A stretch of 41,389 nt of DNA from Candidatus Minthousia equi (GTDB lineage: Bacteria > Bacteroidota > Bacteroidia > Bacteroidales > Bacteroidaceae), in contig JAGHTY010000021.1 in assembly GCA_018065125.1 (NCBI GenBank), positions 1 to 41,389 on the forward strand, written 5' to 3'. A program made the translations under genes and the position numbers. The stretch's first letter is position 1. Every line of letters starts with the position of its first letter. Below the pieces are notes generated by a model. The model ran no database searches, had not been told where the DNA came from, and worked only from the letters and a program-made list of their open reading frames with translations. This document shows positions 33,041 through 41,389 of this stretch, one piece after another.

Positions 33041-33622
33041 CTATATCTGCTTTATAACCTTTGCTGGTGAACCCAAAGCCATACTATGACTTGGAATATC
33101 CTTTGTTACAACACTACCAGCACCTATCACAACATGATTACCAATATGTACACCTGCAGTAATTACACAATTAGCACCTATCCATACATCATTACCTATT
33201 TCTATCTGAGAAGTAGTGACAGGTTGCTCACTTATCTTAATGTCTGTATTATTAAATCCATGATTCAACCCACTAAGCACCACACCTTGTGCAATATTAA
33301 CGTCATTCCCTATCTTTACAGGACCTATAACCGTATTATGTAACCCAATGCGTGTATTCTCTCCAACTATAACATCACCAACAGCATTGTTAACACAAGA
33401 GAAACTTTCTACAACACTCCTTTTTCCAAGAATAAACTGATGAAATGGAACAACATCCATACGAGCACTGTAATGAATGCAACTGCTCCATGCACAATGA
33501 GTATAGAATGGACGTAAAAGCCTCAACCACATACGAGGTCTGCACTCCACAGGATGAATCATCATGGAATGTAGTTTGGATTTAACCCCCGGATGTTTAT
33601 CTAGGTAGGCCTTTATGCTCAT
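33041..33622 (-). CDS. Hexapeptide-repeat acyltransferase (WcaF/maltose acetyltransferase type)
   Basis: 193 aa. Residues about 75-185 contain imperfect hexapeptide repeats ((I/V)G-x4 pattern: VIVGENTRIG, VIGPVKIGNDVNIA, IEIGNDVWIGANCVI, VHIGNHVVIGAGSVVTKDI), the left-handed beta helix of trimeric acyltransferases, with SGLNHGF holding the likely catalytic His and a C-terminal ALGSPAKVI. Most members acetylate sugars using acetyl-CoA; next to a polysaccharide locus, O-acetylation of the glycan is the natural guess. A lone -7 element (33645-33652, minus) lies 23 bp above the ATG at 33622. The channel gene follows 1 bp later. Confidence 0.88.
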   Translation of the reverse strand: MSIKAYLDKHPGVKSKLHSMMIHPVECRPRMWLRLLRPFYTHCAWSSCIHYSARMDVVPFHQFILGKRSVVESFSCVNNAVGDVIVGENTRIGLHNTVIGPVKIGNDVNIAQGVVLSGLNHGFNNTDIKISEQPVTTSQIEIGNDVWIGANCVITAGVHIGNHVVIGAGSVVTKDIPSHSMALGSPAKVIKQI

Positions 33623-33644
33623 GGATATTATATCTTTAGGTGTG

Positions 33645-33652
33645 CAAACTTA
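33645..33652 (-). promoter_or_regulatory. Possible -7 element of the acyltransferase gene
   Basis: TAAGTTTG on the minus strand fits TAnnTTTG, but no TTTG is visible 19-20 bp upstream. Weak call. Confidence 0.35.
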
Positions 33653-33693
33653 CACAATTTTTCTTACTTTATCATCCTTTTGAATCAATTATT

Positions 33694-33725
33694 TTTGCGA
33701 ATAACGAAAAGAATCTCTATATTTG
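33694..33725 (+). promoter_or_regulatory. Promoter of the GT2-kinase operon
   Basis: TTTG (33694-33697) and TATATTTG (33718-33725), 20 bp apart. It lies downstream of an open-frame start at 33640 and so places the true start at the ATG at 33754. Confidence 0.65.
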
Positions 33726-33753
33726 CAGAAAGAACGTTTTGTTTGTTAATAGC

Positions 33754-34938
33754 ATGCTCACTTTTTGTATTGTATTGTTTTGGATATTATTTGCTTTGGT
33801 ATTCTATACCTATGTGGGATATGGAATACTATTGGGCATATTAGTCCTTCTCAAACGCAAATTTGGCAAAAAGAAAGTGCAAAAGCAAATAACGGAATGG
33901 CCCGATGTTACCCTGGTAATTTGTGCTTATAATGAAGAATTGGTGGTAGATGAAAAGATGGCGAATTGTCGTAGTCTTCTCTACCCAGAAGGCAAACTAC
34001 ATATTCTTTGGGTAACCGATGGATCAAACGACCACACAAATGAGAAATTAGCGTTTTATCCCGAGGTAAAAATACTTTTCTCGCCAGAGAGAAAAGGAAA
34101 GACGGCAGCGCTAAATCATGCAGCAACAGTACTCGCTACTCCCTATACTCTTTATACCGATGCCAATACCATGCTAAATGCTGATGCTGTTTATGAGATG
34201 GTAAACTGTTTCCTTCAGGATGAAAAGGTGGGATGTGTAGCAGGAGAAAAACGCATAGCACAGAAAGCAGAAGATAATGCTGCGGGTGGAGGTGAAGGCA
34301 TCTACTGGAAATATGAATCTACCCTGAAACGTTGGGATAGCGAGTTGTACAGTACCATGGGTGCTGCTGGTGAATTATTCGGTATTCGTACAGAACTATG
34401 GCAGAACATGGAGGAAGACACATTACTTGATGATTTTATCCTTAGCATGCGACTGGTAGAACGAGGATACACCATTGCCTACTGCAAGACAGCCTATGCC
34501 ATCGAAGGAGGAAGTGCCAATATGCAGGAGGAAGCAAAACGTAAGGTAAGAATTGCAGCAGGAGGATTACAGAGTATCTGGCGTTTACGTTCTTTACTCA
34601 ACCCTTTCCCACACCCATTGCTTACATTCCAATATGTAAGTCATCGCGTTTTGCGATGGAGCATTACTCCATTCGCACTCTTTGCACTTATACCTCTAAA
34701 TGTAGCAATTGTATTGATGAATGGCGGAACCCTATACATCATTCTTTGGATTCTTCAAATACTATTTTATGCAGCAGCATTTGCTGGATATTATCTGCAA
34801 TCAAAACAAATAAAAAATAAATTCCTATATGTCCCCTACTATTTCCTATTCATGAATGTCAACGTATTGGAAGGCATTGCATATCTTAGGAAAAAGAGAA
34901 AAGGTTCTGGTGTATGGGAAAAAGCAAAACGAGCTTAA
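33754..34938 (+). CDS. Membrane GT2 glycosyltransferase
   Basis: 394 aa from the ATG at 33754 (MLTFCIVLFW), chosen because the promoter lies at 33694-33725. Membrane helix about 4-34, then a GT-A domain with VTLVICAYNEE, VTDGSNDHT, metal-binding DAN at 136-138, LDDFILSMRLVERGY and a KRKVRIAAGG segment, and three C-terminal membrane helices. The layout is that of polysaccharide-synthase-like GT2 enzymes (poly-GlcNAc or hyaluronan synthase relatives), but the Q-x-x-R-W is not evident, so it may add single residues. First gene of a three-gene operon with a hybrid kinase and an EEP-family protein. Confidence 0.85.
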   Translation: MLTFCIVLFWILFALVFYTYVGYGILLGILVLLKRKFGKKKVQKQITEWPDVTLVICAYNEELVVDEKMANCRSLLYPEGKLHILWVTDGSNDHTNEKLAFYPEVKILFSPERKGKTAALNHAATVLATPYTLYTDANTMLNADAVYEMVNCFLQDEKVGCVAGEKRIAQKAEDNAAGGGEGIYWKYESTLKRWDSELYSTMGAAGELFGIRTELWQNMEEDTLLDDFILSMRLVERGYTIAYCKTAYAIEGGSANMQEEAKRKVRIAAGGLQSIWRLRSLLNPFPHPLLTFQYVSHRVLRWSITPFALFALIPLNVAIVLMNGGTLYIILWILQILFYAAAFAGYYLQSKQIKNKFLYVPYYFLFMNVNVLEGIAYLRKKRKGSGVWEKAKRA

Positions 34939-34950
34939 TATCATAGAATT

Positions 34951-36834
34951 ATGACTGAAATAGAAATTCTTAAGCGAAAACTAGACGAAGCACGCAATAG
35001 AAACATCTACCTGCTGAAACTGGCAAAGGCATGTACTGTTACCATTAATAGTAAAGACATGCTATTTGGCTTCCGTTATGTGCATAATTTCACAAAGGAA
35101 TTTCCTGATAATGGTCATATGACTATGCAGGAATATACAAGCATCCTTCATTCAAACGACAGAAGTAACTTTGAAGGATGGATAAAAGCCAATTTAAACG
35201 GAGCAAATATCCCAGAGATTAAAGTCCGACAACTGGTAAATGGACGTTTGGTACCAATGGGATTTGTATTGTATAAGCACTTTGAAAAAGAAGGCGTTCA
35301 GTATATACAATTATTTGCCAGCAAACTATTGGAAAACGAAGACAACGACAACAAGGATCTTGTGGCCTTCTACCGTATTATTCTTGAATCACGAAGGGAA
35401 GACATCTTTGCTACTGATATTAATGGAGGTGTAATATTTCCCAACAAGATATTCAGAGAGCACATGGGCTGGGATAAGGAATCAGCTTTATCTTGTAATG
35501 TCTTTGATACAAATCCTACTATAAAATCATACGGAAACCGTATTGACCAGACTCAAGGAAAGACATTTGTCATTAAGAATCCATATACAAGATTTCCAAA
35601 GATTGCTGCATATGAATACTCTATCTACAGCGCCATTAACAATAAGGACGAGAAAGAAATATGGGTATTTGGTCATGATATAACAGATCAGCAAGAAAAG
35701 GAAAAGAGCAAGGATGTAGAATTAAAGCAGGCACATAATGCAAGTAAAATGAAGAGCCTGTTCTTGGCAAACATGAGCCACGAGATACGTACACCTCTTA
35801 ACGCCATCAATGGTTTTAGTAAACTACTTGCTTATGAAGAGGATGAGCAAACACGAGAGCATTATCTGGAAATCATTGAGAGCAACTCTACACGCTTGAT
35901 GGACTTGATTAATGACATCCTCGACTTGTCGAAAGTTGAAAGTGGACAAATGACCTTCAAGATACAGCCAGTAAACGTAAGCGACATGCTGCATGAAGTA
36001 TATAATGTTCAGCGTTTCCGTTGTGATGGCATCAAACTTATTGTAGATGAAGGTAATACAAACCTATATATTAATAGTGACCGTAGTCGTTTGATCCAAG
36101 TATTGAGCAATTTGGTCGGCAATGCCATCAAACATACTGATGAAGGAACAATTCATGTTTCCTATACCGAAGAAAACAACATGCTACACTTCCAGGTAAA
36201 AGATACTGGTCATGGTATCCCTGAGAATATGCTGGAAGACATCTTCAAGGAATATGTCATGGCAAACAACAATGTTCAAGGAACCGGATTAGGGTTACCT
36301 TTATGTAAGAATATCGTTGAGAATCTAGGTGGAAAAATATGGGCAGAATCTATCATAGACTCAGGTTCTACCTTCCATTTTACTATTCCTAAAACAAATG
36401 TTACTGTGCAACCTATCGTCAAGAATGACAATACCGAAAAAGAAGCATTTAAATCTGGACAGGAAAGCGGCAGTAATAAACAAAGAATTATGGTTGCAGA
36501 GGACAATCCAAGCAACAGAGAATTAATGAAGGCATTGCTTCACCGTAAATACGAAATCACCTGGGCAGAAGATGGCATTCAGGCAGTAGAAAAAGTTGAA
36601 ACAGATAAACCTGAATTAATCCTTATGGATTTGCAGATGCCAAATATGGGTGGATTGGATGCTACAAAAATTATCCATGAGGTTCATCCTGATCTACCAA
36701 TTATTGCATGTAGTGCCTATGCTTTCCCTGAAGACATGAAGAAAGCAAAGGAGGTTGGTTGCGTTGATTTCTTAAGCAAACCTGTTAGATTAGCAGAACT
36801 GAACAAGATGTTAGAAAAATACCTAAATAAATAA
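34951..36834 (+). CDS. Soluble hybrid histidine kinase (PAS-HisKA-HATPase-receiver)
   Basis: 627 aa with no membrane segment. Sensor region about 1-250 holds one or two PAS-like folds (LVAFYRIILESRREDIFATDINGGVIFPN from about 130). HisKA carries H277 in MSHEIRTPLNAINGF; the ATPase has NLVGNAIKH (about 387), DTGHGIP (about 417) and GTGLGLPL (about 444). A receiver follows from about 508 with the phospho-acceptor D560 in LILMDLQMP and the late FLSKPVR lysine. It senses a cytoplasmic cue and relays phosphate onward through another carrier, which is not in the window. The only free receiver here is at 1304; linking the two is speculative. It is 12 bp after the GT2 gene. Confidence 0.92.
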   Translation: MTEIEILKRKLDEARNRNIYLLKLAKACTVTINSKDMLFGFRYVHNFTKEFPDNGHMTMQEYTSILHSNDRSNFEGWIKANLNGANIPEIKVRQLVNGRLVPMGFVLYKHFEKEGVQYIQLFASKLLENEDNDNKDLVAFYRIILESRREDIFATDINGGVIFPNKIFREHMGWDKESALSCNVFDTNPTIKSYGNRIDQTQGKTFVIKNPYTRFPKIAAYEYSIYSAINNKDEKEIWVFGHDITDQQEKEKSKDVELKQAHNASKMKSLFLANMSHEIRTPLNAINGFSKLLAYEEDEQTREHYLEIIESNSTRLMDLINDILDLSKVESGQMTFKIQPVNVSDMLHEVYNVQRFRCDGIKLIVDEGNTNLYINSDRSRLIQVLSNLVGNAIKHTDEGTIHVSYTEENNMLHFQVKDTGHGIPENMLEDIFKEYVMANNNVQGTGLGLPLCKNIVENLGGKIWAESIIDSGSTFHFTIPKTNVTVQPIVKNDNTEKEAFKSGQESGSNKQRIMVAEDNPSNRELMKALLHRKYEITWAEDGIQAVEKVETDKPELILMDLQMPNMGGLDATKIIHEVHPDLPIIACSAYAFPEDMKKAKEVGCVDFLSKPVRLAELNKMLEKYLNK

Positions 36835-36839
36835 GAGCA

Positions 36840-37913
36840 ATGGGAAAGAAAGCTATCGTTAAATATCTACAATTTCTTACTATTATTATTTCCTTTGTAG
36901 CACTGATACTTACCATTATAGGTTTGTATGGTGGGGATGTAAATCCTACAGGAAACGAAATGAAGGCATTATTGGCCTTTGGCTTGCCAATCTTAATCAT
37001 AATAAATGTAGTTATACTTATTTATTGGATTATCCGGTTAAAGATCTGGGTGATAATTCCTATCGTTTCACTATTGATATGTTGGAATTATATAGGTACG
37101 ATTTTTCGTTTTGACAGTCGACCAGATGGAGCTGACACCGAACCCGGTATTATCATTGCATCGTATAATGTTGCGGCCTTTCAACATGAAATTACTGGAT
37201 ATAAAGCAAATGATGTAAAGTCCATACTAAGCCAAGAAAATGCTTCTATCGTCTGCTTTCAGGAGTTTAATGATGACATTAGCGCAAATGGCACAACCGT
37301 TACTGCTGCGTATAAAGACTTATATCCCTACTCTATTAAAGGTATTGGAGGACAAGTAATCTTTAGTAGGTATCCTATCAAACGTGGTGAAACCATAAAG
37401 TTTCAATGGGGAGGCAGCACCAACAGTGCTCAATGGGCCGACATCAATATCAATGGCAAGAATCTACGTGTCTATAATGTACACCTATTGACTACCAGTG
37501 TTAACCAAACCCTACATAGTTTAGCAAAAAGTGGTGAAGACAAATCCATAAATGAAAAGGCTGCTATTGTCATCAATGGTTGGGAAGATCAATTTAAATA
37601 CAGAGCAGCACAGGCAGATGAACTGAGCAATGTAATCAGAATGAGTGATAATAACTCAACAAAAATCCTATGTGGTGACTTCAACGATACCCCATACACC
37701 TATAGTTACAAACGCATACTAAGTAACGGATTGGTAGATGGATTCGTTACTGCTGGACATGGATTCATGTCAACCTATCGTGGTGCAAAGGGATTGCTAC
37801 GAATAGACTATATCTTCCATAGCGAAGATATTAAAGGTTTGGATTATTATACCAAAGATGTGGACTTAAGTGATCACAATCCTGTATTCTTCAAGATAAA
37901 GATGCCTAAATAA
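36840..37913 (+). CDS. Membrane-anchored endonuclease/exonuclease/phosphatase (EEP) family protein
   Basis: 357 aa. Three membrane segments at about 10-30, 43-65 and 70-88, then a catalytic domain with ASYNVAAF (N110), VCFQEFND (E142), VYNVHLL, ILCGDFND and a terminal SDHNPVFF with the catalytic His. These are the metal and active-site residues of the DNase I-like fold. It most likely cleaves a phosphodiester in the periplasm or at the membrane face; substrates in this family range from DNA to phospholipids and are not predictable here. It starts 5 bp after the kinase gene, and its stop abuts the opposing lipoprotein gene. Confidence 0.87.
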   Translation: MGKKAIVKYLQFLTIIISFVALILTIIGLYGGDVNPTGNEMKALLAFGLPILIIINVVILIYWIIRLKIWVIIPIVSLLICWNYIGTIFRFDSRPDGADTEPGIIIASYNVAAFQHEITGYKANDVKSILSQENASIVCFQEFNDDISANGTTVTAAYKDLYPYSIKGIGGQVIFSRYPIKRGETIKFQWGGSTNSAQWADININGKNLRVYNVHLLTTSVNQTLHSLAKSGEDKSINEKAAIVINGWEDQFKYRAAQADELSNVIRMSDNNSTKILCGDFNDTPYTYSYKRILSNGLVDGFVTAGHGFMSTYRGAKGLLRIDYIFHSEDIKGLDYYTKDVDLSDHNPVFFKIKMPK

Positions 37914-38525
37914 TTATTTCTGTCTAATATAAAGATTATGCTGAGGAGTTTCACCAGAATAGTGGAACACCAATGACAATGAATCCTTTGTTAGTTTCTC
38001 AATCTCACAGGTATCAGTAATCTGTGATGTAGAACCACTACCATCACTTACCCAAGTAAGCAACAAACGGTCACCATTCATTTCCCAACTTTGATAAGAT
38101 TGGGTATCAGAATTAATTGAACGACATGTTCCACCTAAACGTAATTCCAAACCAGAATCCTCATCAGCAACGTTTTTGCGCACCCAACGACCCATTAAGG
38201 TTGTTATGTTATAAAGTTTATCTGCTACTCCTTGTAAACCAGGAATAACCAGCACCTGATCATCCTGATTAATACCTCCGAATACCATCTTGTTTTCTAA
38301 TGCCGATTCTATGGAGAATGAGCACGAATCTCCAGATTCTGTAAGTAATGATACTTGGGAATTATTTGATGATATAACAATTCCTGATATCCCTAGGTCT
38401 TCTTCAAACTCGGCATTTGGTGAGATATACTCAGGTTCTGCTACTTCATGTCGTTCCTTCTTCGATTCGCACGAAATAAACAGACTGGTACAGAATACCA
38501 TAGCAATTAAATAAACTTTCTTCAT
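37914..38525 (-). CDS. Lipoprotein with lipocalin-like C-terminal domain
   Basis: 203 aa from the ATG at 38525 (MKKVYLIAMVFCTSLFISCES), where SISC/FISC gives a lipobox with the lipid-bearing Cys at residue 19. The upstream in-frame start at 38582 lies inside mazG and would bury the signal. The mature part begins with charged residues, and LMGRWVRKNV..GLELRLGGTCRSI with later strands resembles the lipocalin-like domains common in Bacteroidetes lipoproteins. Likely anchored in the outer or inner membrane; function unknown. It follows mazG by 4 bp with a purine-rich AAAGGATAAC before the start, so it is part of the mazG transcript. Confidence 0.8.
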   Translation of the reverse strand: MKKVYLIAMVFCTSLFISCESKKERHEVAEPEYISPNAEFEEDLGISGIVISSNNSQVSLLTESGDSCSFSIESALENKMVFGGINQDDQVLVIPGLQGVADKLYNITTLMGRWVRKNVADEDSGLELRLGGTCRSINSDTQSYQSWEMNGDRLLLTWVSDGSGSTSQITDTCEIEKLTKDSLSLVFHYSGETPQHNLYIRQK

Positions 38526-38529
38526 TTTG

Positions 38530-39384
38530 TTATCCTTTCTTTTCCTGTTGCTTAGCCTGATTCCACAGTTCATCCATTTCACCTAAAGTAAGATCTTTCA
38601 ATTCCTTACCTTGTGATTTGGCGTATGCTTCAACATATCCAAACCTACGGATAAATTTCTGATTGGTTAATTCCAATGCATTATCTGGATTAATCTTATA
38701 CAAACGTCCAGCATTTACTACACTAAACAGCAAATCACCAAACTCTTGTTCCGAGCGAAGCTTGATAGCTTGAATTTCGGGACTTTTTGCATCTAATCCT
38801 TGTTCTTCCAAAGCTTTACGTTGAGCTTTCAAATCATTCAGTTCAACCTGTAGCTCATTATACTCTTCTCTTACCTTATCCCAAACTTCTTCTGGATGTT
38901 CCCAGTCAAAACCAACATTACTTGCTTTCTCCTGTACCCTGAATGCCTTAATTAATGAAGGCAAAGCACTAGGAACGCCTGATAATACGGTTTTGTTTCC
39001 ATCCTTTTCTTTCTGTTTTATCTGTTCCCAGTTCTGCAACACCTTCTCTGCTGTATCAGCTTGCACTTCACCAAAAACATGAGGATGACGAAAGATTAGT
39101 TTATCACATAACTGGTCACAAACGTCCTTGATATCAAAATCATTTGTTTCGCTTCCTATCTTTGCATAGAAAACAATATGTAGCAAGACGTCTCCTAACT
39201 CCTTGCAGATATTTTTACGATCTTCATTCATCAGCGCTTCGCACAATTCATAGGTTTCTTCTATGGTATTGGCGCGAAGCGACTGATTTGTCTGTTTTCT
39301 ATCCCATGGACATTTCACACGCAACTCGTCCATAACATCGAGCAGACGTCCGAAAGCCTCAAGTTTTTCTTCTCTAGTATGCAT
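38530..39384 (-). CDS. mazG: Nucleoside triphosphate pyrophosphohydrolase MazG
   Basis: 284 aa from the ATG at 39384 (MHTREEKLEAF). Two MazG domains: in the first, EE at 42-43 and E46 (IEETYELCEA) and KELGD at 61-65 form the metal site; in the second, EEYNELQVEL and the EFGDLLFSVVNAGRLYK block repeat it. It converts NTPs and dNTPs, including damaged ones, to monophosphates and pyrophosphate in the cytoplasm. Length and two-domain plan match E. coli MazG (263 aa), with an extra linker KAQRKALEEQGLDAKSPEI between the domain halves, which is common in Bacteroidetes. Gap of 5 bp after the GH97 gene. Confidence 0.93.
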   Translation of the reverse strand: MHTREEKLEAFGRLLDVMDELRVKCPWDRKQTNQSLRANTIEETYELCEALMNEDRKNICKELGDVLLHIVFYAKIGSETNDFDIKDVCDQLCDKLIFRHPHVFGEVQADTAEKVLQNWEQIKQKEKDGNKTVLSGVPSALPSLIKAFRVQEKASNVGFDWEHPEEVWDKVREEYNELQVELNDLKAQRKALEEQGLDAKSPEIQAIKLRSEQEFGDLLFSVVNAGRLYKINPDNALELTNQKFIRRFGYVEAYAKSQGKELKDLTLGEMDELWNQAKQQEKKG

Positions 39385-39389
39385 CCTGT

Positions 39390-41375
39390 TTACTTTACAA
39401 TCGCAGCCCATCCACCAGCAGGAGCTAGATGAACGCTCAACTTAGTTGAGTTTGTAACCGATTGACTCAAATGTTTATAATCTGTTGCTTCTCTATCAGC
39501 ATTCACGCCATCCTGGAAAACATCAGCATTAAAACTACCTTGTGGCAAAAATGAGAAGTCGATTGTCAAATCGCGTTCTGTCCAGTTTGTCATGGCACTA
39601 ACATACCATGTATTTCCATTGCGACGAGCCATAACAATATACTCACCTACCTTTCCATCAATCACAACAGTTTCTTCAAACACAGTAGGGATTTTTGCTA
39701 TGAAATCTGCACATTCCTTATTTTTCATGTATGAAGTAGGACTATCTGCCATCATCTGCAAAGGAGCTTCATACATGGTGTACATGGCCAATTGGTGAAC
39801 ACGTGTTCCTTGTGACATAGGATTAACACCATTGGTTGTATAGCTCCACTTGGTAGCATTGCGCATAGCACCTGGAGTATAATCCATAGGACCTACCAAT
39901 GTACGAATAAATGGTATAGTTACAGCATATCTTGGCGCATCATCCTTTGCCAAACCATCAGCACCAATAGGAGCCCATCGATAGTTTTCCAATCCCTTGA
40001 CACCCTCAAAGTTTACAACATTTGGATAAGCAACATGAACACCATTTGCTTTCATACCATGGTAATCCAACAACAAATGATACTTTGCTGCTGTTTCTGC
40101 GAACAAGTACATATCACGCATCATATTCTGGTCATCAGCATCAAAGAAATCCACCTTGAATCCCTTAACACCCATCTCCGCATATAATGGGAATGCTTCG
40201 TTCATGGCACGATGCACATTGTCCCAACTTGTCCACAGAATAACGCCAACATTTTTGGTCTTACCATATTCTACAATCTCTTTTACATTCATCTTGTCGC
40301 TTTGAATCATCAAAGAGAATCTATCACTCCAACCTTCGTCGATTATGATATACTCAATATTGTTCTTGGCTGCAAAATCAATATAATACTTATAAGTCTC
40401 GGTATTCTGTCCTGCTTTGAAATCAACACCAGAAATCTGCATGTTGTTCCACCAATCCCAAGCCACTTTTCCTGGTTTAATCCATGAAGTATCTGTTAAA
40501 CGGCATTTTGGAGACAAACGTTGAACCATATCATTATTAGCCAACTCCTTGTCTTCCTTGGCAATAATCAATGCTCTCCATGGGAATGTACGACTTCCTT
40601 TCACATCAGCAGCAATATAATCTGCACGCTTGGTAGCGATAAAATTGATATTATTGTATCCGCCATTCTTACCTTCTAATGGTACAGGAGCAAAAGCAGC
40701 CTTTAAACCATTTACGCCATCCTTTACCAAGAACATACCAGGATAATCCTCTGTACCAAAATCACTTACAGCAACTTTCACCTGCTTTGCATCTACCAAC
40801 AAAGGGGTAATTGCCAATGAATCGGTAAACATATCCTGTAATTTCTGTTCATCGTAGTAACTCTCAAAGCTGTAGGTATATCTTTCTCCGTCACGATTAT
40901 CGTTTACATAAGGAACAAAAGCCTGATAATTGTCTGCAAACTTAAACTCTGCTACTTCATCCTTTACAGTAAAAGGATTCTTTTTCTTTGTTATGAAGCG
41001 ATAAGCTACACCATCATTATAGGCACGGAATTCAATGCTATAATCACCCTTGAAGGTCAAAACCAACTGCTTGAACACATCATCTACACTACTCTTCTTA
41101 TAAAAAGGAGTTGGCCAAGCCATTTTTACGGCTTTGCTCTTCTGGCTAGTCACCTTGGCATCTTTTCCTCCAAGAATGGTTCCATCCTGAAGCTTCATAG
41201 ATAAACCAGAGGGTGTAAGCACGGTTTGTCCTTCATAGGCTACTGACCATGAAGTATTTTGTCCTGTTCCAGCATGAACAGAAACACTGATTCTTCCATC
41301 TGGTGATGACAACTGATAATTTTGTGCATAAACAAACGATGGCAATAAAGCCACTAAATACAATATTTTTTTCAT
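39390..41375 (-). CDS. GH97 family alpha-glycosidase, probably retaining (alpha-galactosidase type)
   Basis: 661 aa with a signal peptide ending near residue 17 (LPSFVYAQ), so secreted to the periplasm. N-terminal beta-sandwich (about 20-285), TIM barrel from about 300 with KVAWDWWNNMQISG, IEYIIIDEGWSDR and KGFKVDFFDADDQ, then a C-terminal beta domain. In GH97 the inverting SusB group uses two glutamates as base and acid, while the retaining group uses an Asp on the VDF strand; here D409 (VDFFD) fits the retaining type and E457 (NFEG) could be the acid/base. It hydrolyses alpha-linked galactose or glucose from oligosaccharides. It heads a three-gene minus-strand group with mazG and the lipoprotein. 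Confidence 0.88.
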   Translation of the reverse strand: MKKILYLVALLPSFVYAQNYQLSSPDGRISVSVHAGTGQNTSWSVAYEGQTVLTPSGLSMKLQDGTILGGKDAKVTSQKSKAVKMAWPTPFYKKSSVDDVFKQLVLTFKGDYSIEFRAYNDGVAYRFITKKKNPFTVKDEVAEFKFADNYQAFVPYVNDNRDGERYTYSFESYYDEQKLQDMFTDSLAITPLLVDAKQVKVAVSDFGTEDYPGMFLVKDGVNGLKAAFAPVPLEGKNGGYNNINFIATKRADYIAADVKGSRTFPWRALIIAKEDKELANNDMVQRLSPKCRLTDTSWIKPGKVAWDWWNNMQISGVDFKAGQNTETYKYYIDFAAKNNIEYIIIDEGWSDRFSLMIQSDKMNVKEIVEYGKTKNVGVILWTSWDNVHRAMNEAFPLYAEMGVKGFKVDFFDADDQNMMRDMYLFAETAAKYHLLLDYHGMKANGVHVAYPNVVNFEGVKGLENYRWAPIGADGLAKDDAPRYAVTIPFIRTLVGPMDYTPGAMRNATKWSYTTNGVNPMSQGTRVHQLAMYTMYEAPLQMMADSPTSYMKNKECADFIAKIPTVFEETVVIDGKVGEYIVMARRNGNTWYVSAMTNWTERDLTIDFSFLPQGSFNADVFQDGVNADREATDYKHLSQSVTNSTKLSVHLAPAGGWAAIVK

Positions 41376-41389
41376 TCTAAGTACATTAT

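Noticed and set aside
33640..33753. Longer N-terminus of the GT2 protein from an ATG at 33640
   Set aside because: A consensus promoter at 33694-33725 lies inside that extension, and the added residues have no membrane or domain pattern.

Overview
The window looks like chromosomal DNA from a low-GC member of the Bacteroidales, of the Bacteroides/Prevotella type. Three things point there. Several promoters carry the TTTG / TAnnTTTG (-33/-7) pair with 19-20 bp spacing that is typical of Bacteroidetes. Shine-Dalgarno sites are scarce. The flanking genes are typical of the group: an NrtR-type regulator next to xylulokinase, a GH97 glycosidase and a DUF6078-like protein.

Layout. (1) 1-901: start of a xylulokinase gene and its Nudix-like regulator, minus strand. 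(2) 1304-12922: a tightly packed plus-strand exopolysaccharide operon with a receiver protein, a degenerate receiver fused to a phosphoglycosyl transferase, a short TolC-like outer-membrane protein, a Wzz-like co-polymerase, a Wzy-like polymerase, three GT2 and two GT4 glycosyltransferases. (3) 12903-16252: an opposing minus-strand block with a Wzx-type flippase interrupted by one in-frame stop codon, a GT2 and an HxRRxD-type glycosyltransferase. (4) 16375-18443: a GT4 coupled to panE. (5) 18542-20494: glf (galactofuranose supply), a repeat- and hairpin-rich intergenic region, and a small Cys-containing protein. (6) 20555-25963: four more GT4 and one GT2.

(7) 26057-30116 is the most unusual part. 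A 51-aa Ser/Thr-rich peptide gene with its own promoter is translationally coupled to an HprK-like kinase, a PqqD-like (RRE) protein, a nucleotidyltransferase and an ABC exporter. This resembles the tailoring and export half of phosphorylated lasso-peptide clusters, but no macrolactam cyclase or leader protease is present, so it may make a phosphorylated or otherwise modified linear peptide. (8) 30155-32083: a GHMP sugar kinase fused to a GalU-like nucleotidyltransferase. (9) 32080-34938: a voltage-gated-type cation channel, a hexapeptide acyltransferase and a membrane GT2. (10) 34951-37913: a soluble hybrid histidine kinase and a membrane-anchored EEP-family phosphodiesterase. (11) 37914-41375, minus strand: a GH97 glycosidase, mazG and a lipoprotein.

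Together most genes describe one Wzx/Wzy-type surface polysaccharide locus: initiation by the fused transferase, assembly by about fourteen glycosyltransferases, galactofuranose from Glf, flipping by the damaged Wzx, polymerisation and length control by Wzy/Wzz. The peptide cassette sits inside it and may be a cargo delivered by recent insertion. No tRNA, rRNA, CRISPR array, transposase or convincing intrinsic terminator was seen.
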